Positions 35,001 to 45,410 of a DNA stretch of 64,000 nucleotides are shown piece by piece. Location: positions 137,211,929-137,275,928 of the forward strand of contig CM035439.1 in assembly GCA_020310875.1 (NCBI GenBank). Reading direction: 5' to 3'. A program made the translations under genes and the position numbers. The stretch's first letter is position 1. Each line of letters starts with the position of its first letter. Origin of the DNA: Ceratopteris richardii (taxonomy: Eukaryota > Streptophyta > Polypodiopsida > Polypodiales > Pteridaceae). A model generated the notes under the pieces. That model ran no database searches, was not told where the DNA came from, and saw only the letters and a program-made list of their open reading frames with translations.

Positions 35001-35599
35001 GAAGGAACTCCCCCAGGAGATAGACCAATAAAAGACCCAGCCTATACACCGATGATATTTCCAGATGAGGAATTTGAACCTCATGGTTGGGCAGAAATCT
35101 TAGCTACCATGGACATAGCAGTCAATGAAGAACAGTGGACACCTCATTGTGATGAGGAGGGTTATGATATTTCAGTGTTCATGTGTCAGCCCCTGTTGGA
35201 AGAGAATGGCCCTAGTGAGTTCATAGAAGAAGAAGAGAATGATGACGATCTAGAATCCATTGTGATGGATACTTACTTTGACTCAGAGGAACACTATTTA
35301 GAGGACATAGGAGTGTTAACCCAAAAAGAAGAAGAACCCCTCACGAGTATTAAAACGATAAATTCAAAAGAAGGAGGTGAAGGAGGTCAAAAGAAAAAGA
35401 AAAGAAAAGCGGTGAAACAAGAAGAGGAAGAATCGTTGTTTGAAGTACCAGAAAATTTCAAGAAATATGAAGTGGAAGACCGAAAAATTTTGGTACGGAT
35501 GCCTAAGAGAGAGGCCATTATAGGAGAAGCATATGACAATAAAGAAAAGACCAAAAAAATTGTAGTGACCATTGAAGGGAACGAAGAACGATGTACGTA

Positions 35600-37010
35600 C
35601 ATAGGAGATGACCTAAGTGCAAAAGAAGAAGCAGAGCTTGTAGCTCTATTAAGGGAATATAGGGATGTGTTCGCATGGCACTATAGAGACTTGAAAGGAG
35701 TAGACCCAAAGATTTGCTCTCATACGATTCCGATGACCGCTGATGCCAAGCCCACCAAACAAAAGCCCTACACATATAATGACAATTATGCAGCCAAAAT
35801 AAAGGAGGAAATTGACAGGTTGATTGAAGCTGGATTCATCTATGAGATTGAGCACACTGAATGGGTGTCCCCCATTGTGGTGGTGCCCAAGAAGAATGGG
35901 AAATTGCGAGTGTGTATTAACCTTAAAAAAGTTAATGCTGCTACAATCAGAGATAGTTATCCACTTCCAATCACCGAACATCTGTTGTAGCGTGTTGCAG
36001 GCAAGGAAGTTTATAGCTTCCTTGATGGATTTTCAGGTTACAACCAAGTAGCCATTGCCCCCGAAGATCAACACAAAACGGCCTTTGCCACAGAATGGGG
36101 AATTTTTGCATTTCGTGTGATGCCATTTGGGCTCACCAATGCACCTGCAACATTCCAAAGGCTCATGTGTCATGTCTTCAAAGAGTTCTTGCGGAAGAGC
36201 TTAGAAGTATATGTGGATGATTTATGTGCGCATTCCCAACAAAGAAGTTACCACATCCCTGAGCTCCGACAAATCTTCAACAAGTGTAGAGATTATCGAG
36301 TGTGTCTGAACCCAGAGAAGTGTGTGTTCATGGTACGACAAGGTAAAATCTTAGGTCACATTGTTTCTAAGAATGGAATTTCAACATATGAAGACAAGGT
36401 AAGAGCGATAGCAGAGTTGCCAAAACCAAGGAATGTTAAAGAGGTACAGGCCTTTATGGGCCATTGTGGATATTACCGTAGGTTTATCCACATGTATGCC
36501 ATCATAGCTAAACCTCTTTATGGGTTGTTAACAAATTTTGAGTGGAACGAGGAATGCGAGAATTCCTTCAACGAGCTGAAAAGACGTTTGTGCACAGCAC
36601 CAATATTGACTACTCCGGATTGGAGCAAACCCTTTCATGTCCATGTAGATGCCTCCAATCATGCAATAGGATGTGTGCTAGCACAACCAACAGGTGAAGG
36701 AAACTAGATTTGCCGATAGCATATGCTAGTAGGCAATTAAATGCAGCTGAACGAAATTATACCACAACGGAGAGAGAAGGCTTAGGCATGGTATACGCTG
36801 TGAAAAAGTTTAGACACTATTTATTGGCCAATAAGTTCAAGTTTTTCACTGATCATCAAGCGTTACTATATTTGGTCAATAAACCTTGCAATACAGGCCG
36901 CTTAGTAAGATGGTTCCTCTTACTAATGGAATACGACTTTGAAGTTGTTGTCAGGAAAGGTAGAACCCATCTTAGGGCAGACCATCTTTCTCGCATCACT
37001 TCAGGAGAGC
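35600..37010 (+). pseudogene. pol: Gypsy A reverse transcriptase and RNase H
   Basis: Reverse transcriptase motifs: KQKPYTYNDNY, VVVPKKNGKLRVCI, LDGFSGYNQVAIAPED, MPFGLTNAPATFQRLM, YVDDLCAHS (catalytic DD) and LGHIVSKNGI. RNase H follows with HVDASNHAIGCVLAQ, YTTTEREGLGMVYAVKKFRHYL, FTDHQALLYLV and LRADHLSR. This is the usual gypsy order and B has the same sequence almost throughout. The region carries a small number of breaks. Confidence 0.92.
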
Positions 37011-37229
37011 CACCGCAAGGAGTGTCTGATGAATTGCCCGATGCTTATCTGTTCAATTTAGAAGTTGTTCCTAAATGGGCAAATAAGTTGGTACCAGTCC
37101 TAACCTTTGGGCCTGCAAATAAGAATGTGAAAACAAGCAAAGAAGAAATTGTAAAATCACAAAAGTATCAAATATTGGCCGGAAGTATGTACAAGCAAGA
37201 TACCGAGGACGTATTAGCTTGTTGTGTCG

Positions 37230-38690
37230 AGGACGATGAACATACTAGTTGGTTGCAACAAGCCCATGAGGGATTGCTGGGAAATCACTACCCTAAACAA
37301 CGAACAATGCAGAATCTAAAACGTTTAGGAGTGTATTGGCCTAGCATGGACAAAGAAATACAAGAATGGATCCAGAATTGTCCAGTGTGCCAGAAGAGAC
37401 CCCCAGTGGAGCATGCCACTCTTTATCACGTGTCATTAATTCCAGATTGGAGCGCTCCACTGGTAGAATTTATGAGATCAGGAACACTAACGAACAAGGC
37501 TAGTATATCAAGAAGAAGAAGCATGGAGCAAGAGGCTCAAGACTATGCCTTAATAGGAGACAACCTATATCGAAGAGGCAAGGATGGTTACCTAAGACTG
37601 TGCGTTCATGAATCAGACTATTTGAAAGTCTTAGAAACTGCACACAGCAGTGCTGCAGGTGGACACTTTGGGCCTGATAGAGTAATTAAGACCATTCTAT
37701 TCTCAGGACTTTGGTGGCCCACTCTTCATATGGATGCACATACTTATGTGAAGAAATGTGACACATGCCAACGTGCCCAATATCCGATAAGAAAAGATGA
37801 AATGCCCTTGAGGCCCATGATGGGAGGACGCGCATTCTCGAAGTGGGGCATAGACTTTGTTGGTCCTATTAACCCCCCAGCTAGAAACTCCCATGCAGAA
37901 TACATTATTGTAGCCACAGATTACCTTACAAAGTGGGTGGAAGTAAAAGCCACGACAAAGAATGATGCTCAAACGACGGCTAAGTTCTTATTCGAAAACG
38001 TGTTCACTAGATATGGGTTACCAATAGAGTTGGTTAGTGATAGAGGTACGCACTTCTTGAATGAGGTCATTGAAAATCTCCTTCAAGAATTCATGGTGAT
38101 ACACAAGAAGTCTGCCCCTTATCACCCACAAGCCAACGGACAAGCCGAGAGCACAAATAAGATCCTATGTAACGTATTGACGAAACTTGTAAATAATAAA
38201 CGCTCTGATTGGGACAAACAACTTCATCATGCTGTTTGGGCATACCGAGTTGCCTACAAAACGGTACTCAATGCTACCCCATTTCAGATGGTTTTTGGAC
38301 AGAATGCTGTGCTGCCATTAGACTTCCTAATCCCTGCCTTGAAAGTAGCACAAGAGCATGAATGGAATGGACATGAGTTGTCTTCTAGGATCTTTGATCT
38401 AGAACGCTTAGGTGAGACGAGGCTACGGGCAGCAGCAGGCATTTATGCTGCAAAGAAAAGGCAAAAGGCATACTTTGATGCCCATGTAAAGAATAAAGGC
38501 TTGAAGGAAGGAGATCTAGTGCTGGTTTATACGCTAAAGCAACATGCCCGCAAATTGGAGAAGCGAGGATATGGACCCATGATCATTAATAGACTCTCCA
38601 CTAGTGGTGCAGTTCAATTGGCTACTTTAGAAGGTGATGTCCTACCCAACTATATTAGTGGATGCCGAGTCAAGTTATATCAAGAACCTC
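37230..38690 (+). CDS. pol: Gypsy A integrase with two tandem H2C2 zinc modules
   Basis: A first H2C2 module (HEGLLGNH to CPVC, about 37260-37395) and a second (HSSAAGGH to CDTC, about 37640-37770) have the same spacing, HX6HX30CX2C. They are separated by about 80 residues with PDWSAPLVEFM and GDNLYRRGKDGYLR blocks. The catalytic core (about 37840-38290) has GIDFVGP, VSDRGTHF and GQAESTNK, supplying the D,D,E triad. The C-terminal domain (about 38480-38690) has a GPY-like block (KRGYGPMIINRLSTSGAVQL) and no chromodomain. One H2C2 module is normal for integrase; two are not. Confidence 0.92.
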
Positions 38691-38879
38691 TTACAGAGGA
38701 AATGCTCACGAGACTCAACACTGCTAAGAAGCGAAAAGAAGAGGAGTTAAGGGTTAGAGAAGAAGCACAAGCAGAGGCTAGAGAGCGCATCAGAAGAAAT
38801 AAGTTACGGCGGTTAGGCCTAGATGTCAACACAAAAGCTCCAAAATATCACATGGACATGTGCCAAAAATCGGGCATAT

Positions 38880-39245
38880 CTACTTCTCAAATAATTGATC
38901 GACGGCCCTTTGTGACTATAGAGGTAGGACAAGGAAAGAGTGTAAAGACTGTGAGAGCATTAGTTGATTCAGGTGCAGCAACTAGCGTAGTTCGACTTTC
39001 ATACTGCCAAGACCTGCAATTGGACATCAAGCCCATAGAAGCCTATCTCATAGGGCTGGGAGGCGTGGAAACACCCTGTTTGGGCGAGGTGGAACTTCCC
39101 ATCTACCTTCAAGATGTTCCAATAAAAGTCAAAACACTAGTGTGTCATGATGAGGACCTCACAGAACCACTTGTCTTGGGTCAAGATTGGATTTACGACC
39201 ATGCTGTCAACTTGAACCTAAGAAGTCAACTTCTTCAAGTTTGGG
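38880..39245 (+). CDS. Gypsy A second aspartic-protease-like domain, after integrase
   Basis: In the same frame and downstream of integrase comes a domain of about 110 residues starting RRPFVTIEVGQG, with the active-site-like motif DSGAATS (38966-38986), a GLGGVETPCLGEVELPI block and LVLGQDW (about 39173-39193). These are the two signature motifs of retropepsins in correct order and spacing. Element B has the same domain at 54320-54680. It is distinct from protease 1 (DSGAGVA, ILGRPF). Its role is unknown: it could act as a second protease, pair with protease 1 (retropepsins work as dimers), or only bind. Confidence 0.88.
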
Positions 39246-40159
39246 TATATAATCAATGCATTACATTAGAATTGGAGAATCGCATGCCCACTGACACTGA
39301 CACCACACACTCTCTTTGTCCCTCTAAGGCTAATCTTCTCGAACAAGATGTTGTAGATGTCAAGAGCTCTATCATCCAGACAGACGCAATCACGGAAGGA
39401 CAGTCGCAAAGGCAAGATGAACCTTCTTCTTGTTTTTCAAAGAGTAAAGGATCCACAGTAGTTCAACCTCAGAAGCAAGCAAAACAGTGCAAGACAGCCA
39501 GTCTATCACATAGACAAAGAACCTTCAAGAGGAAAGAAGTGTTGGGCATGACACAGATCTGGGTAAAGAAAGGAGTGCAACCATCGACGTTGCCTCAAAG
39601 ATTCCCACCCAACCAGATCGACCATGAAAAAAGAAGAACCAAGCACCTACGACAGGCTCAAACACGACGAATCCAACAAATTTGGGTACCAAAGCTATCA
39701 AAGAAGGTCGACCACAATCATGTACAAATTTGGGTGCCTAAAAAATTAGCTACAGCTCAACACGGGCGATTACAGATGTGGGTACCCAAGAAGCTCTTAC
39801 ATACACAACGGCCTATGCTCCCCACCGTGCAAAAGGTCTCAACAAAGAAGCCAAGGAAAGCAAAGGGTAAGAACAAAACACAAAGAACAAACGAAGATAC
39901 ACTCAACCCTTCTGCAAAAGTAAGCCGGCAATCATCAAGGATATGGGTTTGGAAGCCAAAAGCACCAACAACAACCACAGAACCAAAAGGGCAACCATAC
40001 GGGATACCAAAGTTCGGAAAGCATTCAAAGATGAAGTGGCCTGAGGTGATCTCTACAGTACCAAACCCTATTCCAAAATGGGTTCCGATCCGGAGGATTA
40101 CATCATTTCGAGATCCAATAGACACCTCCAATCAAAGAATTCATCAAGTATACAAGTAA
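39246..40159 (+). CDS. Gypsy A C-terminal tail with repeated IWVPK motifs
   Basis: A Lys/Arg/Gln-rich, probably disordered tail of about 300 residues following the second protease-like domain. A short motif recurs about six times: QIWVKK, QIWVPK, QIWVPKK, QMWVPKK, RIWVWKPK and KWVPIRR, spaced roughly 15 to 55 residues apart. B has about four matching motifs. The mix of a conserved Trp with basic residues suggests a repeated binding motif for RNA or for a protein surface; this is inference. Confidence 0.8.
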
Positions 40160-41112
40160 CATCAAAAGCCTCGACCAGCAGCAACCATGTGCCTTTGGCA
40201 TAACCCAATCGTTTGCACCATTCAGGTCATGCATTTCCAAAGTATGCATCAATATAGGGCCACCTTACATGGCCGTGCATAGACACAATTGAGAAATCCC
40301 AGGCACATGAGACACAATTTTCACAGGCAAAATATGTTATCGATACTAACCTCTTTCTTCTTTTTTGCGGCCACCATTGTTCCAAAAAAAAAGAAAAAAA
40401 AAAAAAAGGAGAGAAGACTATGTGCTTGAAAATGCTCATCAGCGAACTTCCAGCAAGGACATCCCTCAACAAAAAGGACAAGCCGACGGTCAAACACCAT
40501 GAGGGAACCACAACACGAAGAGATGAAGATCAACGGACCCTTCACCATGGTCAGACGTGTATGTTTCAACAACACTATAACCATGATAGATTAGGAAACC
40601 TCTTCGTCAGCATACCCTTGAGCACTTAGCTCAAGACCCAATCTCTTGCACCATACTTCTTGCCATGCATTTTCCAAGTACGCATATGTAGGGCCACATT
40701 ACAAGGCCATGCACAAGGCACATATTTTATTCAACCCATGCACTAATGCACTTACCCACCATTCATTATGGGTTACAAGTACTTGGCATGAAAACTATGA
40801 AAAGCCATCTTTGGAAGAACCAGACGACAACAACAAGAGCAAGGAAGCCATCCACCACTGAGAGTTGCTCACAATCACCACTGACCACCTCCTTTGAGCA
40901 GCTAGCAGTTCTGGAAAACTTACAAATGCACCACCCAGATGGAATACAAGGCAGAAGTACGTACAAAGGGACTACAAACTGCAAGAGATAACAGTGGCAA
41001 AGTGAAGAACCAGACAAATGACGAGGATACATTGGGAAGAGGGATCGCCTCTGTTGAACGTAATGGACACTACCTCTCAATGTACTACATGGAACAACCA
41101 CGACAACAAGGG
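40160..41112 (+). other. Gypsy A short 3' noncoding region
   Basis: Nearly 1 kb between the end of the long coding region and the hairpin before the polypurine tract. It has an A-rich run near 40386-40408 and two imperfect copies of a block of about 75 bp (near 40213 and 40650) sharing TTGCACCAT, CATGCATTT, TAGGGCCAC and GGCC.TGCA words. The long accessory genes present in B and C are not here. Confidence 0.7.
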
Positions 41113-41147
41113 TCTGTCAGGGACGACAGACTCAAGAGGGGGGGGAG
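41113..41147 (+). other. Hairpin and polypurine tract of gypsy A
   Basis: TCTGTC (41113-41118) and GACAGA (41125-41130) are exact reverse complements around a 6-base loop. The motif GGACGACAGA ends 17 nt before the LTR, and the purine run AAGAGGGGGGGGAG (41134-41147) directly precedes it. Confidence 0.82.
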
Positions 41148-41773
41148 TGTTGAAGCTCAAGGTCAAGGACAAAGCATGGAAGCGCATCAAGGAAGTGGAC
41201 ACACAAGAAGAAGGAGCAAGTAGGGAGCTCCAAGAAGCACCTGTCAAATTTTCAGAAGAAATCCCTACAAAAATGGTGATTTTTATCAATAAAAACCATT
41301 ATAAATACCATTTTCCATTTTTGTAACTCCATTTTGTTCAAGGCGAGGAGTCCTCGAGCTTGAGGAGTATTAGAACTACCATCCTACCAATTTTCATGAT
41401 TTTTAGACTCCGTTTGAGCCCCCAAATAAGCCCTGGAACCTAATTTTTAACTAGGCCGGACACTAGGTCTGGACAGGGCCAAAACCACTCAAAAACTATA
41501 AAAAGGGCTGGGGAGCTCATTTTTGAGGTTAGCTTGTTGTAGATTTCAGTTTTGTAAGAGAGCTCTTTGGTAATCGAAGCTTTCCATTGTTCCACTCTTT
41601 GCTCTTACCTTGTGCGCATTTGTGTGTATGTGTGTGCATGCTTGTGTGCTTTCACTCACGCACTTGTGCCATCACTTGCTCGCGGTCTTCATACCGGTCC
41701 TCACGTCTCCACGGATTGACATTTATGAGGTGTATCTCCTCACGTTGGTACTCACCATTGTGCTAGAGTGACA
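41148..41773 (+). repeat. 3' LTR of gypsy A
   Basis: 626 bp, same length as the 5' copy with about 5 differences by eye. Dyad at 41344-41356, TATA box near 41497. Followed by ATGGT. Confidence 0.96.
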
Positions 41774-43210
41774 ATGGTCCCCACACATGTGTGTGTACCA
41801 ACTCAAGCTTCTCTGAATACCTAAAACCATGCTTGGAATAAGATTGCTTATGAGCCTTACCTAATTGACATGCCTCACATCTGTATGTCATATGTTGACC
41901 TGCAACATTAGGCAATCCAAGCACTGAACCATTATTAACCATATCTTTAATACCTCTTTCATTGAAATGTCCAAGCCTTTTGTGCCAAAGATCTAACTCA
42001 GAGATATTATGTCCTCCATAGGTATACAAAGCATGACCAATATTACCTTGGATCTTCAATGTGAACAATCTTCCTTCTTTGTTTCCTGAAACAATTTGTT
42101 TATACCCATTGCTAGGGTCTTCCACAAACACTCCTTCATTAGTGAACCTAACTTCATAACCTTTTTCAACAATTTGTCCTACACTTATCACATTCTTAGG
42201 AATTGTAGGAACATACAAAACCTTACTCAAGAGAGTACTACCAATTGACTTCACATTATGCTTTGTATTGTCACCTGTCTGAACTACATGATTAGTTACC
42301 TTATTCTCCAAATCAGTCATCAAAGCTATGTTGCCACTGAGGTGATTTCTACACCCTGAGTCAATGTAGAAGACTCTTTGGTCTTCACTTTGCCTTTCAC
42401 AAGTTGCATTCATTATCAATGTTGAGTCCTCCTTCTGATCTGAAGCATAATTGTAGTAGGTATTGTTGTATTGTTGACTTTGGAATCCTCTACCTGCATT
42501 TCTTCCAAAGTAACCTCTACTACCTCTACCCTTGAAATTACCTCTTTGATTTCTGCCACCTCTTCCTCTTGAATTAAAATTCTGATTATATCCACCATTA
42601 CTCTGAGTATTATGCCAACAATCATTAGCTAAGTGATTTGTCTTACCACAAATCCAGTAAGCTTTGACTCCATCTTTATTACTCCTGCCTCTTCCTCTAC
42701 CTTTGCCACCTCCTCTTCCTCTTAGGAAGTTAGCTTTGTTAGTTGTGCCTTCATCTTCATTTGCTTGTTGCTTCCCTTTGCTATTCTTCTTCTTATCCTT
42801 TGAATACATTGCTTGACCTGCACTCTTATCACTTTCACCTTTGACATCCTGCTCAAAGGTTAGCATATGTCCTAGCAACTAATTTAAATCAAGAGTGAAA
42901 TGATCAAGTGATAATTCAGTAGACAAAATGAATGGCTTCCATTTGTCATCACCTCTCAAACCTATAAGGATTTGCCTTACCAATTTATCCTCCTCAATGT
43001 CTTCATCAACTGTTCCTAATGCATCTGCAATGTCCTTCATCCTTGTTACATAATCCTTGTTACCTTTACTTCGAATGATACTCCTTTTGTCTTTCTTGAT
43101 GTAGTATGGCCTCCTTCTCAAGCTTTGCTCTCAAGCTTTCACCTTCTGAATCTTTAATTGTTGAATTCTTTATGTCTGCAGCAGTCGGGGTCCTCCTTCC
43201 TTCAATTCTG
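41774..43210 (-). pseudogene. gag-pol: Copia H gag, protease and start of integrase
   Basis: From right to left: the middle of gag with DEDIEEDKLVRQILIGL, a Gly/Arg-rich basic region around a zinc-knuckle-like site near 42640, the protease motif YIDSGC near 42360, and the GAG-pre-integrase H2C2 block (LWHKRLGHFNERG to CEACQLGKAHK, about 41850-41990) ending at the start of the integrase core. Layout and sequence match copia I closely. The piece stops where gypsy A enters and is broken in the gag part. Confidence 0.88.
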
Positions 43211-43220
43211 ATACTTACTC

Positions 43221-43231
43221 CTCTGATACCA
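43221..43231 (-). other. Primer-binding site of copia H (initiator tRNA-Met)
   Basis: The minus strand reads TGGTATCAGAG one base after the LTR end CTCCATCA, the same layout as in copia I. Confidence 0.9.
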
Positions 43232-43232
43232 C

Positions 43233-43636
43233 TGATGGAGAGTGTTAATCTCCAAAAGAACAAGCTAATTTTGAATTTAGAACACCTCTATATCAAGATT
43301 AACTCAAAATCTTCACTAATTTGGAGGCTCAATGAAAAATTTTGAATAAACTATGAAGAAGAAGATTCTACAGAAAGTCTGCTGCACATAATTCTCTCAT
43401 TGACTTATCAAATGTATAACGTTTTTTATAAAACTTTGCACAAGGTGTTGCCTATAGTTTGCGCACCTCCTCCAAGTTAAAGCATTCCAAAAGACTCACT
43501 AGATCTTGAGAAATGATCTTAACAAGTCACCTATGTCTAAAATTGTTCTTCTGAGAAGTCGATTCAGACACCTATAACTTCTAACACTTGATTCTCTCAA
43601 TCTAGAACCGATTTATGCAAATGCTTTTAGCCATAG
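43233..43636 (-). repeat. 5' LTR of copia H, inner part
   Basis: The LTR begins next to the primer site and runs rightwards until element B enters at 43637. It presumably continues after B at 61053, because B is flanked by CATAG on both sides. The expected outer end (CACCAACA on the plus strand) was not found within the window, so the full extent is unknown. Confidence 0.7.
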
Positions 43637-44296
43637 TGTTGGAAGCAGTCAGAGGCACAGTCAGAGGCACAGACGACATGGAAGCATGTAAAGACAGAGC
43701 AGGGAGCCAGTCGGATCATTTTTTCAAACAATTATGTTTTTATTACCTCTTCAAATATCCAACAGTGATTTTCATCACTCTTGTAACATATGTAATATAG
43801 ACAAAACCCCATTTTGTAATTCATACTCCATTTTGTGCAAGCCGAGGAGTCCTCAAACTTGAGGAGCTTAGGTAGAATGCGCATACCAATTTTCGTTATT
43901 TTTAGACATCGTTTAACCTTCCAAATAGCCTCTAAGACCTATTTTTTAACTAGGCCGGTCACTAGATGTGAAACCGGTCAAAACTAGTCTAGAAACTATA
44001 AAAAGAGCTAGAGAGCTCATTTTTGAGGTTGGTTCATGTTGGCTAGTGTGAGCTTAGAGCTAGTTTGAGCTTGTAAGAGTATTCTTGGGTAATAGAGCTA
44101 ATTCCCCACCTTCCATTGTGTCTTGCTTGTCTCTTCATTGTGTGTGTGTATGTGTGTGTGCATCTTTGTGCTTCTCACCTTCACTCTCACATCATCTCAC
44201 GTTCACGATCTTCATATCACTCCTACCTCTCCCACGGATTGACATTAAGGAGGTGAAGCTTCTTAACGTGGTACTTACCATTGTGCTAGAGCAACA
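43637..44296 (+). repeat. 5' LTR of gypsy B
   Basis: Begins TGTTGGAAGCAG and ends GCAACA. The dyad region is at 43843-43855, TATA-like CTATAAAAAG near 43997, and a GT-rich run near 44140. Shares many blocks with the A LTR (GCAAGCCGAGGAGTCCTC, ACTAGGCCGG, CTCATTTTTGAGGTT, CACGGATTGACATT). Confidence 0.96.
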
Positions 44297-44303
44297 CCAA
44301 ATT

Positions 44304-44321
44304 TGGCGCCGTTGCCGGGGA
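44304..44321 (+). other. Primer-binding site of gypsy B (tRNA-Asp)
   Basis: TGGCGCCGTTGCCGGGGA, 7 nt after the LTR, same as in A. Confidence 0.93.
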
Positions 44322-44679
44322 TCGAGTCTAAGACGAATGTGTGATGGTAAGAGTATAGCAAGAAGTGGCGTTGGAAGGTAAAAATTTCAGTTTTTGTTGT
44401 TGTTTTTACTTAGTTTTTAGTGTTTTTCACCTTCCCCATACTCCATCTTCATCATCGCATCATCATCTTCATCTCCAAAAAAATCAGAAAATTCACCATA
44501 TCCACCCATTCACCTCATTTCCCCTCATTTGTGCATGCGAGAGAGCGAGAGAGAACTTTTCTGCTTGTGTGTGCTTGTGTTTTCTTGAGTTTTCTTGCAG
44601 GTACAGAGCTCCAGTGCATCAGGAAAGCTTGGAAAAGGTAAAAATTTACTCTCTGTCAAAGATCTGCCGAGTGTGGCGG

Positions 44680-45410
44680 ACCATCGCGATGGTCTGCAAC
44701 TTTCGGAATTTTTGGTAGGCGACCACACCACGAGGTAGGCGACCCTTGTGCTTGCACGAATCCAAAGGCGCATCTCAAAAATCATCACTTTGGTGGACCA
44801 TCGCGATTGGCTCAGACCATCGCGATTGTGTCGCACCATCGCGATAGGCTCAAGCCATCGCGACGGCTCGGCCGGACCATCGCGACGGTTCATTTTTCGG
44901 ACCATCGCGACGGTTCACTTGAGCCATCGCGACGGTCCACTTGGACCATCGCGATTGTTCAGCTGACCCCGGACCATCGCGATTGGCTTATGCCATCGCC
45001 ACGACAGTGCCACGTGTCAAGATAGACCATCGCGACGGTTCGTTTTTCGGACCATCGCGACAGCCCAAAATCGGACCATCACGATTGGCTCACGCCATCG
45101 CACTTGTGACCATCGCGACGGTTCACTTCGGACCATCACGATTGTCCACCTTTGACCGTTGACCGCGCCATCGCGATTGTCCGCCTGATCACGCCATCGC
45201 GACGGTTCATTTTTCGGACCATCACGACGGTCCATTTCCAGGCCATCGCGATCGTTCACTTCGGGCCATCGCGACGGTTCGACCTCACGCCATCGCGACG
45301 GTTCATCTTTTCGCGCCATCGCGATTGTCCAAATCCCACGCCATCGCGACGGTTCGCTTGGACCATCGCGACGGTCCCAGACCATCGCGATTGTCCACCC
45401 CCATCGCAAA
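44680..45410 (+). repeat. Palindromic repeat array in the leader of gypsy B
   Basis: About two dozen units built on CCATCGCGA followed by CGGTT, TTGTC or TTGGC, spaced about 17 to 35 bp apart. The first unit is a perfect 14-bp palindrome, ACCATCGCGATGGT (44680-44693). Because the unit is self-complementary, open frames appear on both strands, and none looks real. The core ATCGCGAT is the same as in the A array although the flanks differ. The rest of the leader (44322-44679 and 45411-46252) is noncoding; I see no other feature there. Confidence 0.88.

Larger units (their letters stand above)
22121..41773 (+). mobile_element. Ty3/gypsy element A, nearly whole, split by copia I
   Basis: A gypsy element of about 13.1 kb without its passenger copia I (27097-33645). 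It is bounded by 626-bp LTRs and ATGGT target duplications (22116-22120 and 41774-41778). Order: LTR, tRNA-Asp primer site, repeat-bearing leader, gag, protease 1, reverse transcriptase/RNase H, two H2C2 modules, integrase, protease-like domain 2, repeat tail, short 3' region, polypurine tract, LTR. The LTRs differ at about 5 positions by eye, so it is young. Apart from the insertion it has only a few breaks. The tRNA-Asp primer, GPY-like integrase end and absence of a chromodomain place it on the Ogre/Tat/Athila side of plant gypsy. It sits inside integrase of copia H. Confidence 0.95.
19621..43636 (-). mobile_element. Ty1/copia element H, split by gypsy A
   Basis: A minus-strand copia element. 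Reading right to left: 5' LTR (from 43233 rightwards), tRNA-Met primer site (43221-43231), gag, protease and the start of integrase (41774-43210), then gypsy A inserted at 22121-41773, then the rest of integrase, reverse transcriptase and RNase H (19700-22120), polypurine tract and a short 3' LTR remnant. ATGGT flanks A on both sides, which proves the split. Element B sits in the right-hand LTR. H belongs to the same family as copia I: the polypurine tract is identical and the LTR start TGTTGGTGCAA is shared. It is broken in a few places beyond the insertion; its LTRs cannot be compared because the two surviving parts do not overlap. Confidence 0.9.

Noticed and set aside
38480-38690. Chromodomain at the integrase end, which would make A and B chromoviruses
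   Set aside because: Only a GPY-like block is seen, followed by a basic helix and the second protease-like domain; the tRNA-Asp primer also argues against chromoviruses.
44680-45410. CRISPR-like array of regularly repeated units
   Set aside because: Unit spacing varies, there are no uniform spacers, the unit itself is degenerate, and the setting is a plant retroelement leader.
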